Notes: generated by a model from the letters alone, not told the origin. A DNA stretch of 64,000 bases from Streptomyces sp. ISL-96 (GCF_018614035.1 NZ_JAGGPA010000086.1:1-64000); one strand, 5' to 3'. Positions 42,974-53,700 are shown, counted from the stretch's first letter. Numbers and translations are program-made.

Positions 42974-44206
42974 GTGAATCTCTACATCCCGGCTGCCGCG
43001 CTCGGCATCGTGCTGGTTGTCAAACTCCCCTCGTTGGTGAGGCGCTGGCGCAGCCCCGTGGTCCGCAGCGTCAACGCCGTGATCTTCCTGCAGGCCGCGG
43101 CGTTCTTCTTCTCGGCGCCCCCGACGATCACAGTCGTCAACAAGACGACCGGCGTCAGCAACTTCTCGGCGGTACTGGTCTACTGCATCCTCTCCGCCTA
43201 CGCGTGTGCCTCCCGGGTCCTCATGGAGAACTGGCGCGAGGACGTGGAGGCCCTCCCTCACACCCGCCGCCGGGTCAGGCGTTGGATCTGGGGCCACGGT
43301 GTCGTGACCGTGCTGCTCATCGGCTGTTTCGTAGGGGGCGAGGCGCCGGTCGAACGGCAGCGTGACTTCGAGACGTACTACGCCAACACACCCTTCATGC
43401 GCGAGATGGTGCTGCTCTGCCTGTTCGCCGTCACCGCCGCTGCCGCCGCGGCGGCAGCCGCGTGCTGGAAATGGGCGCGAGACATCCGCAGGGAGTTCCC
43501 CGAGCGGAGGACACCGGCTGGAGGCTTGCTGCGCATCGGGCTCACCGTCCTGGCCGTCGGCTTCCTGACCAACGTCACCTACGGTACGGCCAAGCTGGCC
43601 GCGGTCGTGGCCGCCTGGAGCGGCCGGGACTGGGAACCGCTCAACCGGGTGGCGATGTCCTTCGCCTGCCTCGGCACCCTCCTCGTCGCCGTCGGCTTCC
43701 TCATCCCCATCGTCGGACCCTGGATGACCCCACAGGTCTTCGGACCTCTGCGGACTCTGCGCTCCCTGGGTCCCCTGCGGCGAACGATCGGCGGCGTCGG
43801 CGGTCCCCGTGGCCGGATGCGGCTCTCCACTCCCTGGTACGCCGGCCCCGGCCGGCGCCTCACGGACCGGATGACCGACATCCACGACCGGATGCTGGAG
43901 CTGGGGGCGTATTACTCGGAGGACGTACGGGCGGCCGCCTACGCCCGGGCCCTGGAGGGCGGCAGGACGGAGGCCGAGAGTGTCGCCTTCGGCCTGGCCG
44001 CCATGTTCAGGGCCGCGGCGGACGCCCGCGCCCTCGCGATGCCCGCCGACAAGGAACAGGGCGTGGCGGCGGTTCGGGCGCTGCGGGCCGCCGAAGCCGA
44101 GTACCCCGACCTTCTGGTCGGCATCTCCCGAGCCCTTCCGGCCCTGGCCGTCATGCCGCACGGCGCTCCTGCCGGAGCGGCGGCTTCCCCGAGTCGGGAC
44201 CGGTAA
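42974..44206 (+). CDS. Seven-helix membrane protein (MAB_1171c-like/DUF6545 type)
   Basis: The 410-residue protein has about seven hydrophobic segments in its first 260 residues, then a cytoplasmic domain of about 150 residues (RRLTDRMTDIHDRMLELGAYYSEDVRAAAYAR, in parts). The pattern fits the family often annotated as putative transporter next to XRE/ImmA genes. Substrate and role are unknown. GTG 42974, 13 bases after the peptidase; an operon is very likely. Confidence 0.75.
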   Translation: MNLYIPAAALGIVLVVKLPSLVRRWRSPVVRSVNAVIFLQAAAFFFSAPPTITVVNKTTGVSNFSAVLVYCILSAYACASRVLMENWREDVEALPHTRRRVRRWIWGHGVVTVLLIGCFVGGEAPVERQRDFETYYANTPFMREMVLLCLFAVTAAAAAAAAACWKWARDIRREFPERRTPAGGLLRIGLTVLAVGFLTNVTYGTAKLAAVVAAWSGRDWEPLNRVAMSFACLGTLLVAVGFLIPIVGPWMTPQVFGPLRTLRSLGPLRRTIGGVGGPRGRMRLSTPWYAGPGRRLTDRMTDIHDRMLELGAYYSEDVRAAAYARALEGGRTEAESVAFGLAAMFRAAADARALAMPADKEQGVAAVRALRAAEAEYPDLLVGISRALPALAVMPHGAPAGAAASPSRDR

Positions 44207-44224
44207 CCCTCCGGGCAGTCGCCC

Positions 44225-44256
44225 GAGGTCCGGCGGCATCGCTGCCACCGGACCTC
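44225..44256. terminator. Hairpin between convergent genes
   Basis: GAGGTCCGG (44225-44233) pairs with CCGGACCTC (44248-44256), with a partly paired inner loop. It lies between the membrane-protein stop and the ALF-repeat stop. Confidence 0.7.
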
Positions 44257-44279
44257 AGGGTGTTCCGACTCGGCACCGA

Positions 44280-47200
44280 TCAGTGCGCGGTCAGCCGGTT
44301 GACGATCGCGCTGAAGCCGTCATATGCGGCGCTCGTGAGCTCCTTGGCGACGTGGGGGATGTCCTTCGCCAGCGTGGCGATCACCCTCCCCTTCCCGAAG
44401 GTGATGAGGCTGAGCCCTGCGACGCCGAGGGAGCTGTAGAACTCCTCGCTGCCGAATCCGTAGCCCATCCCGGTGTAGAACGCGGTCGCGAAGTCGAAGA
44501 CGACGGCGGTCACACTCAGGACGAGTGCCACCGTCTCCAGAGCCATGGTGACGGGAAGACCGACTCCGGTGAAGCCGACGGCCACACCGCCGAGACCGGC
44601 CACGATGCTGCCCACGCCGGCGTAGAAGGCCACTTCATGGCTGCGGTGGGCAGCAGCCTTCCACTCCGACACGGGTACACCCCACCTGACCTCGTCGTGC
44701 TCGGAGGCGTCGGCCAGGTTCGTCCTGGCGGCCTCGGCCGCCGCCATCACTTCCGCGGCCAGCTGGGCCTCTGCCCTGTCCTGCGCCTCCCGCTTGTGCA
44801 CCGCCTCCAGGCGAGCCTCACCGGCCGCGCCGGCCGCCTCTGCCGCGTTCTTGCCCGCCAGGATCGCGGAGGCACGGGCCTGAGTCGCCCACGCCTTCGC
44901 GTTGGCCGCGGAGGTGATCGCGGTGCGAGCGGACTTGATGGCCTGGTTGGCGGAGAAGTTCGCCGAGCGGGCGGCGACGCGGGCGGCGACCGCTGCCTGC
45001 TTCGCCTGGTCGGCCGAGGCCTGCGCCTTGCGGGCGGACGCTTCGGCCTGGTCCGCGTATGCGTTCGCCCGCTCAGCGGAGGTGGCGGCTCGAGTGGCCG
45101 CCTGCTGCGCCTTCCCTGCCCACAACTCCGCTTCCTCGCCGGCCTTGCGAGCTGTGGCCGCTGCCTCCTGGGCACGGGCGGCATCCTCCTGCGCCTTGTC
45201 GGCGATCCGCGCGGCGGCGGCGATGGCACCCTGCATCGCCGCGACGTGGGTGGCGAAGTCGTGGTCCAGCTGCGCGGTCTCGTACTGGGCGGAGGCGATG
45301 AACTTCCGGCGCATCCAAGCGGGACCCTCGAGAGCCGCTTGGGCATGGGCCTTGGTGTACGGACCCGCGGTCTGGAGGAGGGCCGCGGTGGCCACCGCGT
45401 CGTCCTCCCGCTGCGCCTTCTCGAACGTGACGGCGAGGAACTGGTGCAGCGCCTCGGGCGTTCCCGCGTCCAGCGCGGCGTTGGCCGCCTCGGTGACCGC
45501 GCGGCCGGGCTGCTGGGCCAGCAGGCGCGCGACGATGACGCGGTTGTCCGCCCCCGCCGCCTGGATGGCACCGGTGCGCAGGAACGTCGCGGCAGCATCG
45601 GGATCGCTGCTGTTCAGCGCCGCGGTCGCGGCGAAGGCGACCTTCGAGGGGGAGATCCGGGCGAGGTGGACGGTGGTCTCCCGGTCGTCCTGCCGTTGTG
45701 CGATCTGCCGGTCGCTGTCGACCCAGGCGTGGACGTCCGCGTCCGTACCGGCCAGGGCGAACTGGGCAGCCTCCCGGGACCAGACGCCGTGGGAGTCCAT
45801 GACGGCGAGGGCCGCCTTGCGGCCCAAGTCGGCGGCCGCTGCCAGGTTTCCGGCCCGCAGCGCCGATTCCGCCTGCGCTACGAGGTTCTTCGTCGCCTGG
45901 GAAGTCTGCTCGGCCTGGGCTCGCTTCGCCTCGGTCTCCGCCTTCCAGCGGACCTCGGCCTGGGCGAAGAGGCGCATTTCCTCGATGGCCCGCTGTACCT
46001 CGTGGTCCAGCCGCTGCTGTTCGGCCTCGCGCGCGTCCTTCTCCACCTTGATCGCCTCGACGACCGCTGCCGTGGCCTTGTCGGCGGCCAAGGTGGCCTC
46101 ATTGGCGAACTCGGTGGACTTGTTCGCGTAGTCCACCGCCTGACCGGCGTACGTGACGGCCCAGTCGCAGGCCTCCGCGGCCTTGATCGCATGGGCGGCC
46201 GCACTGTAGGCGGCGTTCCGGGCGTTACGCGCGGCGGTCGCGGCCGCGCTCGCGAGGGCCTGCGCCGTCCCGGCGGCGTTGGTGGCGATCCGGGCGTTTG
46301 TGGTGGCGATCTGTGCCTGACGCGTGGCTTCCGCGGCCTCCGACTGGGCCACACCGGCCGAGCGCTCCGCGGACCTCTGGGCTGCCTCCGCCGTGGCGGC
46401 GGCCTGGCGTGCCGCGCCGGCGGCGTTGGCACCGATGTCGGCGCACTGCTGCGCGGCGTTGGCGGCCTGCTCGGCCTGGTCCGCTGTGGCCCGGGCCTTG
46501 GCGGCGACGTTCCGGGCGAAGACGGCGGCATCCTTGGCCTTGCCGGACAGAGCGGCGTCCTTGGAGGCGGCGATGGCCGCCCTGTACGCCGTTGACGCGG
46601 CGGTGCCCGCGGCGGCTGCCGCCTGGCTCGCGGCCATAGCGGCGTTCGCGGCGCGACGGGAAGCCTGAATGGCGGCATGGGCGGCGTTGGTGGCCATCCG
46701 CGCCGCGTCGGACGCTCCCCTCGCGGCCTCGGCCGCCTTGCGGGCCGCCTGGGCGGCCTTCACGACGTCGTTCTCCGCCAGGCGGGCCTCGGCCTCCGCC
46801 GTCTCCGCGGCTTGCTTGGCCTTGGCCGCGGCTTCCACGGCCCGGGCGGAGGCCTCTTCGGCCTGCTTCGTCTTGGATTCGGCTGTCTTGCCCTCGCGTT
46901 GGGCGACGGCGAGGAGCTCCTCGATCTTGGACCGCTCCTGGTCGCGGGCGCGGGCGATGTGCTGGCCGGTGTCGAGGAACCACTCGACATCGGCTTCCGT
47001 ACCCGACAGCGCCCTGTTGGCGTACTTCTGCACCTCCGGGCCCGCCAGCATCAAGAGCTTGGAGGCCTCGACGCGCGAGTCCTCCAACCTGGCCGTGAAC
47101 TGGTCCGTGGTGAGGAACTTCTCCAGCGCGGCCGGGGAGCCGTCGGTGAGGGCGGCGTTGCCCGCCTTGGTCACGGCCTTCCCACTGGTGGACATCACCG

Positions 47201-47648
47201 TGACGGTGGCCACTCGCAGGTCCTCCACGTGGGCGGTCTTGAAGCCGCCCGCGAGGAACGCGGCGATGGCGGAGTCCCCACCGTTGAGCGCGGCGGTCGC
47301 CTCACGACGGGTCCCCTTGCCGGCCACCGCGAGGCTGCTCAGGAGTGCGGCGCGGTTGTCCACCGCGGTCTCCGACGCGAGTTTGACGGCCAGGAAGTTC
47401 TGCACGTCGGCGTCCGACCCGGTCAGGGCGGCAGCGGCGGCGGCACGAACTGCCTTTCCGCCCAGCACCCATGCCTTGACGACCTTGGCGCGGTCGGTGT
47501 CCGGCAGCAGGAACGGGTCGTCCTGCGGAGGCGCTGTCTCGGCCCAGGCTGCCGTGGGATTGAGGACGAGGCTGGAGGTGGTGACGACGGCAGCAGTGGC
47601 CGCGATGGCGCCGAGAATGCGCCGCCTACTCCAATAAATGGTGTCCAA
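44280..47648 (-). CDS. Large exported ALF-repeat/coiled-coil protein
   Basis: The 1122-residue protein is secreted and modular. The N-terminus has a twin-arginine-like signal (SRRRILGAIAATAAVV, then AWA near residue 36). ALF-type short repeats follow at about 50-235 (repeated LTGSDADVQNFL-like units, each ending before a D-R pair), then an Ala/Glu/Lys-rich coiled-coil region to about 640. ALF repeats return at 650-800, a second coiled coil runs to about 985, and a hydrophobic C-terminal 135 residues resemble membrane-spanning helical hairpins. The start is TTG 47648 with GAAGGA six bases upstream. Such proteins often carry C-terminal toxin domains, but no known toxin is recognised here. It is divergent from the small secreted protein gene. 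Confidence 0.88.
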   Translation of the reverse strand: MDTIYWSRRRILGAIAATAAVVTTSSLVLNPTAAWAETAPPQDDPFLLPDTDRAKVVKAWVLGGKAVRAAAAAALTGSDADVQNFLAVKLASETAVDNRAALLSSLAVAGKGTRREATAALNGGDSAIAAFLAGGFKTAHVEDLRVATVTVMSTSGKAVTKAGNAALTDGSPAALEKFLTTDQFTARLEDSRVEASKLLMLAGPEVQKYANRALSGTEADVEWFLDTGQHIARARDQERSKIEELLAVAQREGKTAESKTKQAEEASARAVEAAAKAKQAAETAEAEARLAENDVVKAAQAARKAAEAARGASDAARMATNAAHAAIQASRRAANAAMAASQAAAAAGTAASTAYRAAIAASKDAALSGKAKDAAVFARNVAAKARATADQAEQAANAAQQCADIGANAAGAARQAAATAEAAQRSAERSAGVAQSEAAEATRQAQIATTNARIATNAAGTAQALASAAATAARNARNAAYSAAAHAIKAAEACDWAVTYAGQAVDYANKSTEFANEATLAADKATAAVVEAIKVEKDAREAEQQRLDHEVQRAIEEMRLFAQAEVRWKAETEAKRAQAEQTSQATKNLVAQAESALRAGNLAAAADLGRKAALAVMDSHGVWSREAAQFALAGTDADVHAWVDSDRQIAQRQDDRETTVHLARISPSKVAFAATAALNSSDPDAAATFLRTGAIQAAGADNRVIVARLLAQQPGRAVTEAANAALDAGTPEALHQFLAVTFEKAQREDDAVATAALLQTAGPYTKAHAQAALEGPAWMRRKFIASAQYETAQLDHDFATHVAAMQGAIAAAARIADKAQEDAARAQEAAATARKAGEEAELWAGKAQQAATRAATSAERANAYADQAEASARKAQASADQAKQAAVAARVAARSANFSANQAIKSARTAITSAANAKAWATQARASAILAGKNAAEAAGAAGEARLEAVHKREAQDRAEAQLAAEVMAAAEAARTNLADASEHDEVRWGVPVSEWKAAAHRSHEVAFYAGVGSIVAGLGGVAVGFTGVGLPVTMALETVALVLSVTAVVFDFATAFYTGMGYGFGSEEFYSSLGVAGLSLITFGKGRVIATLAKDIPHVAKELTSAAYDGFSAIVNRLTAH

Positions 47649-48251
47649 AACGGTCCTTCGCTATCGGCGCATGGCACGCTGCTAAAGAGTGCGGCGGGTC
47701 CAGGGCGGCAAGGTGTGAATCGCGTTTCAATCGTCGGACCTTGGAACGCATTGCGAGGTCCGAGAGGCGCGCAGCATGACCCTACCCGGGACACGCGGCT
47801 TTGGCTAGACGGTAGTTGATGAGCAATCAACGACCGTTTATTCAACCCCATCTAGAGGGCTCGACCGGCTGCCGACCGGTCACTCAAATCGGGCGCAAAC
47901 CGCCCCGAGTGGCACGTACTCCCTGGTCAGTGTCTATCGCTCCATGTGAGCCACGTCACCTGCCCAGGGGCTCGCCGACGCCCTTCCGCTGCGCTTGAGC
48001 GCACCCGTACGGCGCCTGGTGCACGGACGTCCTCGCGTCGCCGTCAATGCGGGGAATTGATTGACAGGCTGTCACGTTCGTTTTGCTGGACTTGATTTCC
48101 GCTGCAGGTGTGCGGTTAAGATCCCGGAGGAAGTTGGGGGCTTCCAAGGAGAGATCACCCGTCTTTGACGCATCTCTTGTTGGTTGGACATGGGCCTTCG
48201 CATCCGTATGACACTTCCGGGCAGTGACCGGAACTGAAGACTGGGGTAGGG
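47649..48251. other. Divergent intergenic region of the ALF-repeat and secreted protein genes
   Basis: About 600 bases without a gene. It has a 6-bp inverted repeat GTTGAT-GAGCA-ATCAAC at 47815-47831 that could be an operator. Candidate promoter boxes are TTGACA at 48061-48066 and TTGATT/TAAGAT at 48092-48122, neither convincing. The region is notably less GC-rich than its neighbours. Confidence 0.45.
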
Positions 48252-48776
48252 ATGAAGGCACGCAAGAATCTCGTCCGCACGGTGGCCGCGGCCACGGCCG
48301 CCGGCGCGCTGGCATGGCTGGCGATCACAGGCGCCAACGGTGCCACTGCAGGCGGGGCCGCCACGGACGCCGCCGCGATGAAGTCCATCGCCGAGGAAGG
48401 CCCGGGCTACGCCATCGAGGACTTCGGCTACCCGAACGCCGACAAGATCCTCGCCGAGCAGAACATCACCCTCAAGCGCGGTGACGGCCACATCCTCCTC
48501 GCCGACTGCGCGAGCGCGACCGACCTCCTGGAGGTCTGGTCCCGCGCGAAGGAGAAGATCTGCTTCCGGGTCACCGGGACCACCGGCTACCTGACCTTGG
48601 AGATCCCCTCGGTCTTCGCCGTCAAGGGCAACGACTACTCCGCTCAGGTCGACATGAAGGTCGGCGCGGAGGAGAAGACGTGGGACGTGAACAAGAATTC
48701 CTGGACCGCGGTGGGCGAGAGCGCCGACGAGCAGGGTCGCGAGTTCATGCTCATGGAGATCCGGACCTCCAAGTAA
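48252..48776 (+). CDS. Small secreted protein of unknown function
   Basis: The 174-residue protein has a Sec signal peptide (KARKNLVRTVAAATAAGALAWLA, cleavage near 30). The mature part has two cysteines (DCASATDLL and KICFRV) likely to form a disulfide, and the sequence CFRVTGTTGYLTLEIPSVFAV. No family is recognised. It lies 117 bases upstream of the pseudoprotease gene and opposite the ALF-repeat gene, which suggests a shared extracellular system. ATG 48252 follows a GGGGTAGG-like region. Confidence 0.75.
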   Translation: MKARKNLVRTVAAATAAGALAWLAITGANGATAGGAATDAAAMKSIAEEGPGYAIEDFGYPNADKILAEQNITLKRGDGHILLADCASATDLLEVWSRAKEKICFRVTGTTGYLTLEIPSVFAVKGNDYSAQVDMKVGAEEKTWDVNKNSWTAVGESADEQGREFMLMEIRTSK

Positions 48777-48892
48777 CGCCTGTACGGCACTGGCAGAGGT
48801 CAGCCAGGACCGCCGACAGGAACGGCGTTCGGACGCGCGTCCGGCCGGCACTCGATTGCTTCCCCACGCACCTGTTCACCGAAGGAAGAACC

Positions 48893-50536
48893 ATGCTCGC
48901 ACCCCGTCCGCGCCCGGCGCGGATCACCGGTCTGCTCTCCGCCACTGCGGTCGCCGCAGGTCTGTTCTCGGCCGCCCCCGCCCTTGCGGTAGCCGGTCCG
49001 GAGGTTCCGGCCGATCAGTACAAGTCCGTCGTAAAGCTGAACGTCGGCGACGAGGCCAACTCCCGTGCCTGCACGGCAACCCTGCTCGACGCGAACTGGA
49101 TCGTCACGGCCGCCAGCTGCTTCGCCGCCACCCCCGGTACGGCGGTCCCGGCGGGCAAGCCGGCCCTGAAGTCCATCGCCACCCTCGCCGACGGCAAGGC
49201 CGTCGAGGTCGTCGACCTCGTGCCCCGCACCGACCGCGACCTGGTCCTGGCCCGCCTGGCCACCGCCGCCACCGGCCTTCCGTGGACCAGGTTCGCTCCC
49301 GCGGCTCCCGCGGCAGGCACCGACCTCACCGCGGTCGGGTTCGGACGTACGAAGACCGAGTGGGTCCCCGACAAGCTCCACACGGGCACCTTCACCACCA
49401 ATGCGTCCGACACCGCCACCGTCAGCGTCACCGGCAAGGGCACCGACGTCCTCTGCAAGGGCGACACCGGCGGTCCGCTGCTCAACGCGGCCGGCCAGCT
49501 CGTCGGCGTCAACAGCCGTTCCTGGCAGGGCGGTTGCCTCGGCACCGCCACCGCCGAAACCCGCACCGGGGCGATCTCCGCACGGGCCGACAACCTTAGC
49601 GCGTGGTCCGCGGAGGTCCGCTCGCTGACCGCCGGCTGGAAGACCGAGGCCGTCGTCCAGGCCGGCACCTCCCTCTACCAGGGCATCCGCCTGGCAGACG
49701 GCGCCTGGACCGGCTTCACCGACGTCCAGTCCAAGGCCGGGAACATCGGCGGCGTCCGCACGGCCACCGTCGCCGGGATCAACGGCGACACCCATGTGGT
49801 GGCACTCGGCACCAACGGCCGCGTCTACCACACCATCCGCAAGGCGGACGGCACGTGGGGCACCTTCGGTGACGTCGGTGGCGAGGCCGGCGTTCTCTCC
49901 AACGTGACCCAGCTGTCCGCCGTCTCCACTGGCACCGAGATGCAGTTGGTCGCGGTCTCCAACGGCAAGGTCTTCCACACCGTGCGCCGCGCGAACGGCA
50001 CCTGGGCCCCCTTCGGTGACGTCGCCTCGGTGAGCAGCCCCATGAGCGGCGTGACCTCGATCGCCACCGCCAACACCGGCGGCGAGCTCCAGGTCATCGC
50101 CATCACCGGCGGCAAGGCCTTCCACACCCTGCGCACTACCGCCGGTCACTGGACCGTCTGGGGCGACGTCGCCCAGGCCGCGGGCGCGACCGGCCCGATC
50201 AGCTCCGTGGCCATGGCGGGCAGCGGCAGCACCGCTCACATCGTCCTCGCCACCGACAACGGCACCCGCCAGTACCACACCCTCCGTGCGAGCACCGGCG
50301 TCTGGGGCACCTTCAAGGAGCTGACCGCCCACCTCGGCGGCATCACCGTCAAGTCGGTGGGCGCGGGCGGCGTCGACCACGACGTCGAGGTCGCCTTCAC
50401 CACCAGCGACAACCGGGTGGTGCACACCACCCGCAACAACGTCGCCCGCATCTTTACGAACCCGGTGAGCGTACCCACAATCCAGGGCATCGCCGCCACC
50501 CCGCTCGGCTCCATCGCCCTCGCCGGCACGCTCTGA
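48893..50536 (+). CDS. Secreted trypsin-like pseudoprotease with beta-propeller-like repeats
   Basis: The 547-residue protein has a signal peptide (to about residue 28) and a chymotrypsin-fold domain in which the catalytic His is replaced (WIVTAASCFA instead of TAAHC) and the catalytic Ser by Thr (CKGDTGGPL instead of GDSGGP). The Asp is kept (RTDRDLVLARL). So it is very likely not a protease. Residues about 260-530 contain five or six repeats of the form VYHTIRKADGTWGTFGDV, resembling tectonin/lectin-like propeller blades. It may bind glycans. ATG 48893 follows GAAGGAAGA. A strong hairpin ends the gene. Confidence 0.88.
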   Translation: MLAPRPRPARITGLLSATAVAAGLFSAAPALAVAGPEVPADQYKSVVKLNVGDEANSRACTATLLDANWIVTAASCFAATPGTAVPAGKPALKSIATLADGKAVEVVDLVPRTDRDLVLARLATAATGLPWTRFAPAAPAAGTDLTAVGFGRTKTEWVPDKLHTGTFTTNASDTATVSVTGKGTDVLCKGDTGGPLLNAAGQLVGVNSRSWQGGCLGTATAETRTGAISARADNLSAWSAEVRSLTAGWKTEAVVQAGTSLYQGIRLADGAWTGFTDVQSKAGNIGGVRTATVAGINGDTHVVALGTNGRVYHTIRKADGTWGTFGDVGGEAGVLSNVTQLSAVSTGTEMQLVAVSNGKVFHTVRRANGTWAPFGDVASVSSPMSGVTSIATANTGGELQVIAITGGKAFHTLRTTAGHWTVWGDVAQAAGATGPISSVAMAGSGSTAHIVLATDNGTRQYHTLRASTGVWGTFKELTAHLGGITVKSVGAGGVDHDVEVAFTTSDNRVVHTTRNNVARIFTNPVSVPTIQGIAATPLGSIALAGTL

Positions 50537-50554
50537 CAGTCCGCCGGTTCTCCA

Positions 50555-50600
50555 CGCCCGCCCACCCACCCCGTCTGACTTCGGGGGCGGTGGGCGGGCG
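50555..50600 (+). terminator. Perfect 12-bp hairpin after the pseudoprotease gene
   Basis: CGCCCGCCCACC (50555-50566) pairs perfectly with GGTGGGCGGGCG (50589-50600), with a second CCCCG/CGGGG pairing inside the loop. No T tract follows. It lies 19 bases after the stop. Confidence 0.78.
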
Positions 50601-50720
50601 CAGCCATGGCTGAACTGACCGACCGTGAACAGGCCGTCATGTGCCGGGGCCCGGGGCGGGAGTTTACTGGGTATCGAGGGCCGTCTGGGTGCCCTACTCG
50701 AAGCACCCTTGGACACGCCG

Positions 50721-53700
50721 ATGGCGATTATGCCTGCCCCCGCTGGTGGGCAGGCAGGAGGAGGTCGATGCCCTCTATGCCGCGGTCGGTGCTGGCCGTG
50801 ACGTGGTGGTCGTCGGTGTCCCGGGAGTGGGGAAAACACGGCTGACCGGTCAGTTGGGTGATCGAGCGGTGTACTTCGAACCCGCCGCTGGACCATCTGC
50901 ATGACGACCTGCTGCTGACGACACCGGGAGCAGGGGTCGTGGACGATGCTCATGCTCACCCTGATGCGGTACGTGCCCTGAGGCATGCGCGTCAGCAGAC
51001 GGGTTCGGCGTTCTCCGTGGTGACGACGACCTGGCCGGACCGGCTTGAGAAAGCGGATGGCTGCCCGAAGCGGTAGTCGTCGACGTGGGCCTCCTTGAAC
51101 GGGCGGAGATGAACGTCCTGGTGACGTCCGCAGGGGTCACCGGGCACCGTGTCCGGGCCGCGGTACTCGATCAGGCGGACGGCCGGCCGGGTTGGGCGCT
51201 GGTGTGGTGCGAGTCGCTGGCCCGCGGCAAGGCCGGGACGTCTTCAATGGCAGGGCGCATGTGGCGCACGTCGAGAGGTACCTTCGCGAGGTGACCTCCT
51301 CGCACAGGATGCTGGAAGCGCTCGCCTGCGTGGCCGCGCTGGGGGGCGCATCACCAGAGACGCTGTACGCACTCGCACCCTTGGTTGGGGTGGCTCCGGC
51401 TGAGCTGTCGGGCATGGTTGAGGGTCTTGCGCACAACGGCCTGGTGGAGTGCCGCGACGATATCTGGCACTTGCAGCCAGCCCTGCGAGCGGCGCTGGTG
51501 GCACGCTGGTTCTTCACCACACCAGTTCGACGACCGCGGGCCACGCTGGCGGCAGCCTTCCCCGACCATGCGCTGAGCCCGGCGTTGGCGGTGATGTCCG
51601 CGGCCGAGGTGTCATCTTCCCAACGGGCGCGGGACCAGGCTAAGACGTGGGTCCGATCGCTGCCAGCCGCCACGTCCTGGGACACCAACACTTTCGCCGT
51701 GGCCGCGCGGTACGCACGTCTGGACGCGTCCGCAGCCGAGTTCGCCACCAACGCGGCCTTGGTCGTCCTGGCGGCTCCCCGGGAACCGGCCCAGGCATAC
51801 GGGTAGCTGTCGACTGCATCGGTGACGCAGCGGTCCGCCAACTGATCCAGAGCGCACGTCAGTTCCTGCTGCCTGAAGCGATCGCGGGCCTGCTGGCCTT
51901 GGCCGTGAGTGACAGGCGACGCCGCAGCTCCACCCCGGATCATCCGCTGCGGGTGCTCAGCGACTTGGCCGGTGTCATCGATCCCGACTTCGGCACGTCC
52001 CTCGACATCCGTACGCGTCTGCTGCGTGCTGTGCTCGACTGGATCCGCAACTACTGCAGAGCCGAAGAACAGTGGTGCGTGGCCACCGAAGCTGTGGCCG
52101 GCATCTTCAGCGTCGAGGTGTCAGGGAACGGGCAGGACCCCGGCGCGCTGAACACGGTCACCGTCGCCCACGGCATCGATGCCGCAGGCAATCTATCCGG
52201 CCTGCTCCGCTTGTGGGAGCAAGTAGTACTGCTCTTGACCAGCGATGCGTCCGGCGGTGACAAAGTGTCCTGCCTGCCCCGCGCGCTGATCGTGCTACTG
52301 GACATGGCGCTGGGATGGGTCCGTCTCGGCCTCAGTCGCCCTCAACAGCCAGACTCCCTCGACCAAGCAGACGCAGTATGGTGCCGAGGGAGGCCGCCGC
52401 ATCCTGGACACCCTCCACCCGCTCCTGCAGCGCAGTGCAGGCACAGCGCTGCGTGCTCACCGAGCACTCGCCCACATCCGCAGCCGCGCCCGCGCGGCCG
52501 GATATGAGCTGCCCGTCTTCGACATCGAGCCCGATCTGCAGTCCTTCTGCGAGTGGGGAGGCATCGACTTCACAGACGGCTACGAAACCGCTGCTGAGCA
52601 GGTTTCCTCCCACGCCGCAGCCTTGGAACAAAGCTGGCGGACCTGGGTCCTGCCGCAGGAGTGGTCCGCTTCGATGAACTGGCTGAACAGGCACACCTGG
52701 TCGGCGACTACGCCGGTCATCTGACGGCCGTCCGCATGGGCGAACTGATGGCCGACCCGGCTGCCTGGTACCGAGAGGCGGCCGCGTCGGGATGCAGCAC
52801 GCTGCTGGGCATCGCCTTGACGCAATGGCTCACTACAGACCCCGACGCAGTGCCGCTGGCCGTGCTGTGTGCAGCCCTGGACGACGCTCGCACCCGGCCG
52901 GCTGCTATCAGTGCGGTCCTTGCGCGCGGCGTGGTGGACCGGACGGGGGAGCTGGTGATCGACTCGATGGGGGCGGAGGCCACGGCCCGTCTGGATATGC
53001 TTTTCCACCGCGAGGCGGATGACGTCATGCATCGGCTGCTCGTCCATGCCGAACCTGCCATCGCCGCGAGCGCAGCGGTCAGCTTCGACATGGGCGCACG
53101 GGCACGGACCCACCCTGCCCCCTGACTGGCAGGCTGCGTGGCGCAGCGACATTCACAGGGTGCGGCGATCACTTGGCGCAGCACAACCAGTGGAGAGCGG
53201 GCCAGGTACTTGCCTACATCGCCGAGCATGACGCCGACACCTTCGAAGGGTGGTTCTGCCAGCGGCTGCAGGACTTGATCGCCCAGGGCTGGTATGCCTC
53301 CCCTCTTCCTCATGATGGTGAGGTGCGCGCGGAGAAGATCGCTGCGGCCGCTGCCTGGTACGACACCTGGTGGGGAGACCGCTCACGCATGCACTCCGAG
53401 CTTCTTGAATACTTCACCGCCCTCGCCGACCGTGTCCCAGCGCTGCAGGCGGTGGTGGCGGCGGGCCGCTCACAGCAGCAGGAGCTGCTCCGCGAGACCG
53501 AAGAGCAGGAACGCACAGCACGCGTCCGCGGCGGTGACCACACCGCGCCGTCGGCCTGCCGGACAGTCTCATCGAAGCACTCGACCAGCACACCCGCGTC
53601 CTGCTGGCAGCCGGAATCGAGTACCGACGCGACGATCTACTGCTGACCCTTTCCCGGCTCCCTGCCCAGCCTGCTATGCCATGGGAGACTCTTGGCGCTG

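Noticed and set aside
50858-51294. Several short separate genes within the ATPase region
   Set aside because: Their protein sequences join across frame changes into one ATPase-like protein, so they are treated as a single broken gene.
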